DNA of 7,188 nucleotides from positions 1 to 7,188 of the forward strand of contig CAJUCG010000182.1 of assembly GCA_910585065.1 (NCBI GenBank), in the 5' to 3' direction. This document shows, piece by piece, positions 1 through 5,710 of this stretch (its first letter is position 1; each line of letters begins with the position of its first letter). The notes below the pieces were generated by a model. It worked only from the letters and a program-made list of their open reading frames with translations. It made no database searches and had not been told where the DNA came from. Source of the DNA: an uncultured Lachnospiraceae bacterium. Its GTDB lineage: Bacteria > Bacillota > Clostridia > Lachnospirales > Lachnospiraceae. A program made the translations under genes and the position numbers.

Positions 1-1
1 A

Positions 2-583
2 GAGAATCATCGCATTATCGGTCAATTGTTTGCCACTTATTGGCTGGTAGAGCTTCGCGAGCAACTATTTATTATTGACCAGCACGCGGCGCATGAAAAG
101 ATACTGTATGAGAGGACGATCGCACACATGAAAGCAAGGGATACTTCCTTTTCGCAGATGCTTACTCCCCCCATCATTCTCTCCCTTTCGCTGCGCGAGG
201 AGGAAGCACTAAATCGCCATATGGATGCATTTTGCTCTCTTGGCTTTGTGATCGAGGCATTTGGGGGCAGAGAATATGCGGTAAGCGCGCTGCCCGCCGA
301 TTTGTATGGGGTGGATGGAAAGGCATTGTTAATGGAGATGCTCGATCATATGGTGGAGGAGCCGCTTGTTGGCACACCTGCCCTGGTACAGGAGAAAATC
401 GCAGCACTTTCATGCAGGGCGGCAGTAAAGGGAAATACACGCTTGTCCGACAGGGAGGCGAGGGCATTGATTCATGAACTTTTGCAGCTTGAACATCCAT
501 TTCACTGTCCTCATGGCAGACCAATTATTATCTCAATGACAAAGGAGGAATTGGAGCGCGAATTTAAGCGGATTGTCAACTGA
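2..583 (+). CDS. mutL: DNA mismatch repair protein MutL, C-terminal part (5' end outside window)
   Basis: The reading frame is open from the window edge, so this is the last 193 residues of a larger protein. MutL links mismatch recognition by MutS to strand removal. What is present is the C-terminal dimerisation and endonuclease domain. Visible motifs, numbered from the first residue in the window, are DQHA-x2-E-x4-E at 26-37 (metal-binding nuclease motif), SCRAAVKG at 137-144 (the 'ACR' motif with Ser for Ala), CPHGRP at 169-174 and FKR at 188-190 close to the C-terminus. Together these are the signature of the nicking MutL found in bacteria that lack MutH and Dam-directed repair. QMLTPP at 52-57 lies where Bacillus MutL has its sliding-clamp binding motif; a clamp contact here is inference. 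The ATPase half and probably mutS lie upstream. The stop is 17 bases before miaA, which suggests co-transcription. Confidence 0.96.
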   Translation, partial: ENHRIIGQLFATYWLVELREQLFIIDQHAAHEKILYERTIAHMKARDTSFSQMLTPPIILSLSLREEEALNRHMDAFCSLGFVIEAFGGREYAVSALPADLYGVDGKALLMEMLDHMVEEPLVGTPALVQEKIAALSCRAAVKGNTRLSDREARALIHELLQLEHPFHCPHGRPIIISMTKEELEREFKRIVN

Positions 584-587
584 GCTA

Positions 588-594
588 AAGGAGG
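588..594 (+). promoter_or_regulatory. Ribosome binding site of miaA
   Basis: AAGGAGG ends 6 bases before the ATG at 601. It is a near-perfect Shine-Dalgarno sequence and fixes the miaA start. It lies in the 17-base gap after mutL, with no room for a separate promoter or terminator. Confidence 0.85.
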
Positions 595-600
595 AGGAAA

Positions 601-1548
601 ATGCAGCAGGGGAAAAAGAGACTGATTGTATTGACAGGACCGACGGCTGTCGGCAAAACAAAGCTTTCTATCGCACTTGCCCGTGCGGTAGGCGGTGAGA
701 TTATCTCCGCAGATTCCATGCAGGTATACCGCGGAATGGATATTGGGACAGCAAAGATCACTCCTGAAGAAATGGGGGGAATTTCGCATCATTTAATTGA
801 TATTTTGTCGCCCAAGGAAGAATTTAATGTGGTTAATTTCCAAAAATTGGCAGTTCAGGCGATGGGGGAAATTTATGCACGGGGGAAAGTTCCTGTGATT
901 GTGGGCGGAACCGGATTTTATATTCAGGCGGTGACAAACGCGATTGATTTTACCGAGTCAGAAGCGGATACGGCACTGCGTGAAGAATTGTTTGATTTTG
1001 CGCGGGAACATGGTGCGGCAGCACTGCACAAAAAACTTGAGATGGTGGATAATGTGGCGGCAGCACAGATCCATGAGAACAATATCAAGCGCGTCGTTCG
1101 CGCCCTTGAGTATTATGCGCAGACAAAAAAGCCTATCTCCGAGCATAATAAGGAACAGGCAAAGCATACTTCTCCTTATGAATTATATTATTTTGTGCTG
1201 ACCGCACCGCGCGACCTTTTGTATGAAGCTATCGATAGGCGCGTGGATCAGATGATGGCGGACGGTTTTCTTGATGAGGTGAAGCACTTAAAAGCGCAGG
1301 GCGTGACGAGGGAGATGCTGTCGATGCAGGGACTTGGCTACAAGGAATTGTTTGCCTACCTTGACGGGGAGATAACTCTTGAAAATGCCAAAGAGTTGAT
1401 CAAGCGCGATACAAGACATTTTGCAAAGCGGCAGCTGACCTGGTTTAAGAGGGAGCGGGGGGTGATTTGGGTGGACAAGGCCGAGTATCAGTTTGACGAG
1501 GAAAAGCTCCTAGATGCGATGCTTGCCCTGCTGCCCAAAAAAGTGTAA
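601..1548 (+). CDS. miaA: tRNA dimethylallyltransferase MiaA
   Basis: Transfers a dimethylallyl group from DMAPP to N6 of adenosine 37 in tRNAs that read codons starting with U, giving i6A37. It acts in the cytoplasm. At 315 residues it has the usual family length. The P-loop GPTAVGKT is at residues 13-20. DSMQVYRGMDIGTAK at 38-52 contains the catalytic Asp38 and the substrate-binding segment. HHLIDI is at 63-68, and GGTGFYI at 102-108 is the family's GGTGLYI motif with Phe for Leu. The helical tRNA-binding insertion follows, then the conserved C-terminal blocks around RRVDQMM (213-219), QGLGYKE (243-249) and the run from RDTRHFAKRQLTWFKR (269-284). The start has a strong ribosome binding site. 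The mutL-miaA pairing is common in Firmicutes. No damage or truncation is seen. Confidence 0.97.
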   Translation: MQQGKKRLIVLTGPTAVGKTKLSIALARAVGGEIISADSMQVYRGMDIGTAKITPEEMGGISHHLIDILSPKEEFNVVNFQKLAVQAMGEIYARGKVPVIVGGTGFYIQAVTNAIDFTESEADTALREELFDFAREHGAAALHKKLEMVDNVAAAQIHENNIKRVVRALEYYAQTKKPISEHNKEQAKHTSPYELYYFVLTAPRDLLYEAIDRRVDQMMADGFLDEVKHLKAQGVTREMLSMQGLGYKELFAYLDGEITLENAKELIKRDTRHFAKRQLTWFKRERGVIWVDKAEYQFDEEKLLDAMLALLPKKV

Positions 1549-1629
1549 AAATGGAACGGGTCGAGAATTTTGCCTGAAGGTTTAGGGTGTGAAATCTTTT
1601 AGTAGGATGTAATGATTGCTTTTTAGATT

Positions 1630-1643
1630 GCCGCGTATGCGGC
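1630..1643 (+). other. Small GC-rich hairpin just before the next gene
   Basis: GCCGC and GCGGC form a perfect 5-bp stem around a GTAT loop, extendable by two G-U pairs. It is not followed by a T-run, so it is not an intrinsic terminator for either strand. It lies 7 bases before the GAGGA ribosome binding site of the following gene and directly against the alternative start at 1647. It could shape translation initiation or mark a processed mRNA end; both ideas are inference. The rest of the gap from 1549 to 1629 shows no convincing promoter: the best -10-like matches (TAGGAT at 1603, AATGAT at 1611) have no good -35 partner. Confidence 0.4.
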
Positions 1644-1650
1644 GGAATGA

Positions 1651-1655
1651 GAGGA
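1651..1655 (+). promoter_or_regulatory. Ribosome binding site that decides the start at 1659
   Basis: GAGGA lies 3 bases before the ATG at 1659. The alternative in-frame ATG at 1647 has only GGCGG in front of it, and that is tied up in the hairpin stem. This favours 1659 as the start. Confidence 0.5.
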
Positions 1656-1658
1656 AAG

Positions 1659-2180
1659 ATGAAAGAACAAGATGAATTGAAAAAGAATGTAGATGAACTG
1701 AAAAAAATTGCAAACCAGCCCGCGGCTAAGCGGCGTTCCCTGTTAAGTCCAAATGAGCGCTCCGTTATATTCGGCATCTTATTTGCTATACTTGCAGGAC
1801 TTTTAACGCTCTCTCTCGATCTGATTGCCGTGCCAGAAAAAGATTCTACACTCTGGGTTTTGATCGTGTTTTTGTACGCGCTTCTGATTTTGATTACCGT
1901 GTTAATCGAGCGTTTCTTAATTCAAAAGTTCGAGGTTCGGCGCACGCTGTATTATGCTGTTGTCCATGTAATGCTTTTACTTGCGATTATCACGCTGATT
2001 ATTATGGGGGTAAGGCATCCGGAGTCCATATACAATGTTTCCACTGAATTTTCTTACGCGATGGCGATCGGATTTACGGAAATCGCGCTTTTTCTCTATC
2101 ATCTGGGAAGAGTGATTGTCCTTGCAATTGTAAATCATGCAAAGGATAAGCCGACAAAAACTGTGGGAAACAGAAAATAA
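1659..2180 (+). CDS. Uncharacterised four-helix membrane protein
   Basis: I do not recognise this family. From the preferred start the protein has 173 residues; an in-frame ATG at 1647 would add four. The N-terminus (1-34) is charged and helical, with a KEQDELKKN/VDELKKIAN heptad-like pattern, and is probably cytoplasmic. Four hydrophobic segments follow at about 35-57, 66-88, 97-117 and 133-157. The tail is short and basic (AKDKPTK...). There is no signal peptide and no catalytic motif. RF/RR residues after helices 2 and 3 fit a positive-inside topology. The gene stands 110 bases after miaA and 18 bases before the PLP enzyme gene, so it may share a transcript with one or both. Many Clostridia have hfq here, but this protein bears no resemblance to Hfq. 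Codon use looks like that of the neighbours. It is likely a real gene because of its length, ribosome binding site and coherent helix pattern; its role is unknown. Confidence 0.8.
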   Translation: MKEQDELKKNVDELKKIANQPAAKRRSLLSPNERSVIFGILFAILAGLLTLSLDLIAVPEKDSTLWVLIVFLYALLILITVLIERFLIQKFEVRRTLYYAVVHVMLLLAIITLIIMGVRHPESIYNVSTEFSYAMAIGFTEIALFLYHLGRVIVLAIVNHAKDKPTKTVGNRK

Positions 2181-2198
2181 AAAACAGGGGAATTTGTT

Positions 2199-3509
2199 AT
2201 GAAAGAAATAGAACAGATCTATAAAGAACTTGGAATTTGTCCAGAACTTTACGATTATGCAAAAAAAATCCTAGCCCGTTTAATGCCGCGCTTTGAAAAG
2301 ATTGATCTAGTGGCGGAGTATAATCAGATGAAAGTATTAAAGGCGATGCAGAAAAACCGGGTCTGTGAGGCACATTTTCAGGCTTCGACCGGGTACGGCT
2401 ATAACGATGCTGGACGTGAGGCACTTGAGGCGGTCTATGCGGATGTATTTCACACAGAAGCGGCGTTGGTGCGCCCGCAGCTTACCTGCGGCACCCACGC
2501 GCTTACTGTAGCACTCTCTGCCAATCTTCGACCGGGGGATGAGCTTCTCTCGCCTGTCGGCAAACCGTATGATACACTTGAGGGTGTGATTGGGATAGGA
2601 GAGGAGAGCGGGGAGAAAAAGCATTGTACAGGAAGCCTTAGCGAATATGGTGTAAGCTACCGCCAAGTGGATCTGCTGCCCGATGGAAGCTTTGATTTTG
2701 AGGGGATTAAAGCGGCGATTAACGAGAGGACACATCTTGTCACAATCCAGCGTTCAAAGGGGTACCAGACCCGCCCGACGCTCTCTGTAGAAAAGATTGG
2801 TGAACTGATTCGCTTTGTTAAGAAAATCAAGCCGGATCTTATCTGTATGGTGGATAACTGTTATGGTGAGTTTGTGGAAACTATGGAGCCAAGTGATGTC
2901 GGGGCAGATTTATGTGTCGGATCTCTTATCAAAAATCCGGGGGGCGGCTTAGCTCCAATCGGCGGCTATATTGCGGGGAGAGCCGATCTGATCACACAGT
3001 GCGCATATCGGCTGACCGCACCAGGGCTTGGAAGTGAGGTCGGTGCGACACTCGGGCTGAATCAGAAATTTTTTCAGGGCTTCTTTATGGCTCCGACCGT
3101 AACCGCGGGGGCGTTAAAGGGGGCGATTTTTGCAGCTGCACTGTTTGAGTCCTTTGGCTATCCGGTAATTCCAAATAGTGTGGAAGAACGCCATGATATT
3201 ATTCAGGCAGTCACTCTAAAAAGCCCGGAGGCATTGATTGCCTTCTGTAAGGGGATTCAGGCAGCCGCTCCGGTGGATTCATTTGTCGATCCGGAACCTG
3301 GCGATATGCCGGGATATACCTCCAAGGTAATTATGGCAGCGGGCGCGTTTGTGCAGGGCAGCTCCATCGAACTTTCGGCGGATGGACCGCTTATCTTTCC
3401 CTATGCTGTCTATTTTCAGGGCGGACTTACCTGGTATCACGCAAAACTTGGGATTTTGCGGGCGGCGCAGGAGCTGATCAATGAAAAGATTGTAAGAATT
3501 TTTGATTGA
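2199..3509 (+). CDS. ynbB: PLP-dependent methionine gamma-lyase family protein (YnbB-like, 'aluminium resistance protein')
   Basis: A complete 436-residue fold-type I PLP enzyme of the Met_gamma_lyase family (Pfam PF06838 as I recall it), related to cystathionine beta/gamma-lyases and to Bacillus YnbB. Members are annotated as methionine gamma-lyase or aluminium resistance proteins; the true substrate is poorly established. Visible features are the N-terminal STGYGYND loop (63-70), the CGTHA cofactor loop (97-101), GKPYDTLEG (121-129), the SKGY loop (186-189), the Asp of VDNCYGEF (218-225) that should pair with the pyridine nitrogen, and SLIKNPGGGLAPIGGY (242-257) with Lys245 as the probable Schiff-base lysine. 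The C-terminal small domain contains PGYTSKVIMAAGAFVQG (371-387). AGGGGA ends 7 bases before the ATG. No truncation is seen. Its place between miaA and the DUF4321 gene is a recurrent clostridial order. Expected reaction: elimination on a sulfur amino acid, cytoplasmic. Confidence 0.93.
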   Translation: MKEIEQIYKELGICPELYDYAKKILARLMPRFEKIDLVAEYNQMKVLKAMQKNRVCEAHFQASTGYGYNDAGREALEAVYADVFHTEAALVRPQLTCGTHALTVALSANLRPGDELLSPVGKPYDTLEGVIGIGEESGEKKHCTGSLSEYGVSYRQVDLLPDGSFDFEGIKAAINERTHLVTIQRSKGYQTRPTLSVEKIGELIRFVKKIKPDLICMVDNCYGEFVETMEPSDVGADLCVGSLIKNPGGGLAPIGGYIAGRADLITQCAYRLTAPGLGSEVGATLGLNQKFFQGFFMAPTVTAGALKGAIFAAALFESFGYPVIPNSVEERHDIIQAVTLKSPEALIAFCKGIQAAAPVDSFVDPEPGDMPGYTSKVIMAAGAFVQGSSIELSADGPLIFPYAVYFQGGLTWYHAKLGILRAAQELINEKIVRIFD

Positions 3510-3512
3510 GAG

Positions 3513-3541
3513 TATACAAATCAAAGAAAATGTGGTAAAAT
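3513..3541 (+). promoter_or_regulatory. Probable sigma-A type promoter with extended -10
   Basis: The -35 candidate is TATACA (3513-3518; 4 of 6 match TTGACA). A 17-base spacer follows, then -10 TAAAAT (3536-3541; 5 of 6 match TATAAT), preceded by TGG, which forms an extended -10 (TGn). Transcription should start near 3548 and leave about 50 bases of leader before the ATG at 3597. The promoter begins 4 bases after the stop of the PLP enzyme gene. No terminator lies in between, so read-through from upstream is likely as well. This is the best promoter in the window and may serve the DUF4321 gene and the radC-mre genes. Confidence 0.65.
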
Positions 3542-3586
3542 AGAATGGATTATGATGGGAGGACAAGTTCTGACCATCGCGGAAAT

Positions 3587-3592
3587 GAGGTG
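3587..3592 (+). promoter_or_regulatory. Ribosome binding site that decides the DUF4321 start
   Basis: GAGGTG ends 4 bases before the ATG at 3597. The upstream in-frame ATGs at 3552 and 3555 lie within about 10 bases of the predicted transcription start and have no ribosome binding site, so they are rejected. Confidence 0.6.
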
Positions 3593-3596
3593 CGAT

Positions 3597-3869
3597 ATGG
3601 CGCGTGAGATTGGAAAAAATTCATGGGCATTGCTGCTTTTGATTTTGGCAGGCGTAGTGATTGGGGGCTTTTTGGGGTATTTGGCAAGAGATATTTCATG
3701 GCTTTCCTGGCTCAATTACGGACAGGAATTTAGTCTTGGCTCCCCCACAAACGGCTATTTTACACTGAATCTCGGCGTGATCGTCGTCACTTTTGGACTT
3801 TCCATTAAAATTACGATCGCGGGGATTCTTGGCGTGATCATTTCCATTTTTGTCTACCGGAAACTTTGA
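3597..3869 (+). CDS. DUF4321 family small membrane protein
   Basis: A 90-residue protein of unknown function that matches the pattern of the clostridial DUF4321 family. The cytoplasmic start is MAREIGKNSW. A first hydrophobic helix runs from about 10 to 29 and contains the family-typical GxxxGGFLGYL segment. An external loop (about 30-52, with the F(S)LG element before the second part) is followed by LNLGVIVVTFGLSIKITIAGILG leading into a second helix or re-entrant stretch (about 55-86) that ends in VYRKL. The Leu-rich first segment could be mistaken for a signal peptide but has no cleavage site that I can see. The gene is preceded by its own promoter and followed by a 72-base gap before radC. 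DUF4321 genes often lie next to maf, radC and mreB in Clostridia, which hints at a cell-envelope role; this is inference from position only. No maf gene is present here. Confidence 0.82.
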   Translation: MAREIGKNSWALLLLILAGVVIGGFLGYLARDISWLSWLNYGQEFSLGSPTNGYFTLNLGVIVVTFGLSIKITIAGILGVIISIFVYRKL

Positions 3870-3884
3870 TCCGGAAAATCTTTT

Positions 3885-3916
3885 CATTTGCAAATAATTT
3901 TTGCATTTGCAAATGC
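3885..3916 (+). repeat. Two copies of the palindrome ATTTGCAAAT before radC (candidate operator or RNA hairpin)
   Basis: CATTTGCAAAT occurs at 3885-3895 and again at 3904-3914. Each contains the perfect 10-bp palindrome ATTTGCAAAT. The second copy extends to a 14-bp perfect palindrome, GCATTTGCAAATGC (3903-3916). The copies are 19 bases apart centre to centre, close to two DNA turns, as expected for side-by-side binding of two dimers. In RNA they could instead pair with each other into an 11-bp stem (3885-3895 with 3905-3915) and a 9-base loop. No T-run follows, so it is not a normal terminator. AATAAT at 3893-3898 resembles a -10 box but lacks a -35 at a proper distance. The regulator, if any, is unknown; the site does not match the Gram-positive LexA box. 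Confidence 0.6.
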
Positions 3917-3941
3917 CTTCTGGAGAGAAGGAAAGGAGTAT

Positions 3942-4649
3942 ATGGAAAAATTTAGCAGTCCCATGACGATGAAAGATCTTCCCCTCTCGGAACGCCCCTA
4001 TGAAAAATGTGAGAGGGAGGGGGCGGAGAACCTTTCGGATGCGGAACTTCTTGCGATCTTATTGCAGAGCGGGACAAAGAAAGAAACGGCGGTGGAACTT
4101 GCAAGACGGCTTTTGATGCAAAATCCGGAGAAGAATCTTTCGGGGCTTGCGAAGATGAGTTTTAAGCGTCTGATCTCAGTAAATGGCATTGGACGGGTCA
4201 AGGCAGTAAAGCTTCTCTCCGCGTTCGAACTGATGAAACGACTTAGCAGGGAGGGATTTGGCGGGAGAGTAACGCTGCAAAACCCGGCATCCATCGCAGA
4301 GTATTATATGCAGAGACTGCGCTTTTTAAGCGTCGAGGAAGTACATGTGGCCTTCTTTAATACCAAGTGCATTTTTCTTGGCGAAAAGCGTCTTTCCGTC
4401 GGGACGGTGAATTCCTCCCTAATCTCTCCGCGCGAGATTTTTATTGAGGCACTCTTTCGGGAAGCAGTGGGAATTATTTTAGTGCATAATCATCCGAGCG
4501 GCGACCCGACGGCGAGCCATGAGGATATTCATCTTACCGCACAGGTCGCACAGGCGGGCAGGATGCTCGATATCAGGCTGCTCGACCATATTATTATCGG
4601 GGATAACCGATATTTTAGTTTTAAAGAAAGCGGCTGCTCGCCGTTTTAA
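3942..4649 (+). CDS. radC: RadC family protein (UPF0758, JAMM/MPN+ domain)
   Basis: A 235-residue protein with the standard two-part RadC layout. The N-terminal part begins KDLPLSERPYEKC (11-23), then LSDAELLAILLQSGT (31-45), followed by a helix-hairpin-helix around NGIG (81-84). The C-terminal JAB/JAMM metalloprotease-like domain has the strand-helix glutamate at 133-134 (VEEVHVAFFN), SSLISPREIF (158-167), the metal site HNHPSG (182-187) with Asp195, and LLDHIIIGD (213-221). All zinc ligands are kept. Despite the name, a direct role in DNA repair is not established: the original E. coli radC allele turned out to lie in recG. AAAGGAG (3932-3938) precedes the ATG at 3942. The frame stays open upstream to 3888, but that start would lie inside the palindrome region with no ribosome binding site. 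The stop is 28 bases before mreB; the radC-mreB linkage is widely conserved and unexplained. Confidence 0.95.
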   Translation: MEKFSSPMTMKDLPLSERPYEKCEREGAENLSDAELLAILLQSGTKKETAVELARRLLMQNPEKNLSGLAKMSFKRLISVNGIGRVKAVKLLSAFELMKRLSREGFGGRVTLQNPASIAEYYMQRLRFLSVEEVHVAFFNTKCIFLGEKRLSVGTVNSSLISPREIFIEALFREAVGIILVHNHPSGDPTASHEDIHLTAQVAQAGRMLDIRLLDHIIIGDNRYFSFKESGCSPF

Positions 4650-4667
4650 GCGCAGCAGTTCGGGAAT

Positions 4668-4672
4668 GGAGG
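4668..4672 (+). promoter_or_regulatory. Ribosome binding site that decides the mreB start
   Basis: GGAGG ends 5 bases before the ATG at 4678. The in-frame ATG at 4666 overlaps this site and has no ribosome binding site of its own, and the frame open further upstream lies inside radC. The start at 4678 is therefore chosen. Confidence 0.8.
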
Positions 4673-4677
4673 AAGAA

Positions 4678-5706
4678 ATGGCAGGCAAAGTATTTGGTAT
4701 TGATTTCGGTACAAGTACGATCAAGATATATAAGAAAAACGAGGGGGTAATTTTCGACGCGAAAAATATCATTGCGGTTGCAAACGGCAATCAGGTAATA
4801 GCGATCGGGGACGAGGCGTATGAGATGTACGGCAAGGCTCCATCCAATATCTTAGTGGATTACCCGGTAAAGAGTGGCGTGATTGCGGATATTGCAAATA
4901 TGCTTTCCCTGCTGAATCTGGCATTTGACAAACTCTCAAAAGATCATGGGAAATTTGCGGGGGCGGAGTTTTTAGTTGCCGCACCGACCGATATCACGGA
5001 GGTGGAAAAAAGAGCATTCTTTGACTTGGTGGCAAGTTCTAACGCGAAGGCGAAGAAAGTGCGCATTGTGGAGAAACCGATAGCGGATGCACTTGGCGCG
5101 GAGCTTGATGTAATGACGGCGCATGGCGTGATGATTGTGGATATCGGTGCAGATACGACAGAGGTATCCATTATCTCTCTTGGCGGTATTGTACTAAGCA
5201 AGCTGATTCCGGTGGGCGGCAACAAGCTTGACGAGGCAATTATCTTGAATGTAAAGAAAAATTATAATCTGATTATCGGTCAAAAGACGGCGGAAACTAT
5301 CAAAAAACAGCTTGGGTGCGCGCTGCCGCCAAAGGAGGAGCGCACAGTGAAGGTCTACGGGAGAGATGTACTCTCCGGACTTCCGATCGAGCGCGAGATC
5401 TCGGCGAGTTTTGTCTATGAAACTATTGCGGAATATATGCATAGCATTATTGATGCCGTGCGCATTATTCTGGAGAAAGCACCGCCAGAAATCTCTTCGG
5501 ATATTATTGACTCTGGCGTGTATCTAACTGGCGGCTCCGCAAATATCTTTGAGCTGGACAAACTGATGGCACAGGAGACGGAGTTAAATATCAATATTTG
5601 CGAAGATCCGGCCAATACGGTAGTAAAGGGACTCGGACGCATCATTGAGAACAGCAAGTTTTCCTCGCTGGCATTAACCCTAAAGCAGACCTATTACGGA
5701 GGCTGA
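4678..5706 (+). CDS. mreB: Rod shape-determining protein MreB, divergent clade
   Basis: An actin-like protein of 342 residues, the usual MreB length. It forms membrane-bound filaments that steer the wall-elongation machinery. The phosphate-1 motif FGIDFGTSTIK is at 6-16, VKSGVIADI at 64-72, APTDITEVEKRAFF at 102-115, the phosphate-2 region VDIGADTTEVSI at 154-165, NLIIGQKTAETIK at 197-209, and the adenosine motif YLTGGSANI at 282-290. Two positions are unusual. The canonical IEEP motif reads VEKP (131-134), so Lys133 stands where the presumed catalytic Glu is expected. The canonical DIGGGTTE reads DIGADTTE, losing two phosphate-loop glycines. I recall similar changes in other Lachnospiraceae MreBs, so this is probably a clade feature and not damage. 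Position before mreC and mreD supports MreB over the paralogues Mbl or MreBH. The ribosome binding site of mreC lies inside the last codons. Confidence 0.93.
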   Translation: MAGKVFGIDFGTSTIKIYKKNEGVIFDAKNIIAVANGNQVIAIGDEAYEMYGKAPSNILVDYPVKSGVIADIANMLSLLNLAFDKLSKDHGKFAGAEFLVAAPTDITEVEKRAFFDLVASSNAKAKKVRIVEKPIADALGAELDVMTAHGVMIVDIGADTTEVSIISLGGIVLSKLIPVGGNKLDEAIILNVKKNYNLIIGQKTAETIKKQLGCALPPKEERTVKVYGRDVLSGLPIEREISASFVYETIAEYMHSIIDAVRIILEKAPPEISSDIIDSGVYLTGGSANIFELDKLMAQETELNINICEDPANTVVKGLGRIIENSKFSSLALTLKQTYYGG

Positions 5707-5710
5707 TTCT

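Noticed and set aside
174..524. Open frame of 116 codons on the minus strand inside mutL
   Set aside because: Antisense shadow of the conserved MutL C-terminal domain; no family resemblance and no ribosome binding site that I can see.
1549..1658. Possible promoter after miaA (TTGCCT at 1570; TAGGAT at 1603; AATGAT at 1611)
   Set aside because: None of these pair at acceptable spacing with two good boxes. A promoter may exist but the sequence does not show it convincingly.
1445..1777. Open frame of 110 codons on the minus strand across the end of miaA and the following gap
   Set aside because: Overlaps two well-supported + strand genes, has low-complexity Ser/Phe-rich composition and no recognisable domain.
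3552..3596. Longer DUF4321 start giving 15 extra residues
   Set aside because: It lies about 10 bases after the predicted -10 box and lacks a ribosome binding site; GAGGTG before 3597 is better and gives a normal family length.
3885..3916. Palindrome pair read as a rho-independent terminator
   Set aside because: The stem is AT-rich and is not followed by a T-run on either strand.
3888..3941. Longer radC start giving 18 extra residues
   Set aside because: No ribosome binding site; it would begin inside the palindrome. AAAGGAG before 3942 fits the family's usual N-terminus.
4519..4677. Upstream extension of the mreB frame into radC (53 extra codons)
   Set aside because: It overlaps the conserved JAMM domain of RadC in another frame, and a strong GGAGG places the real start at 4678, right before the conserved GIDFGT motif.
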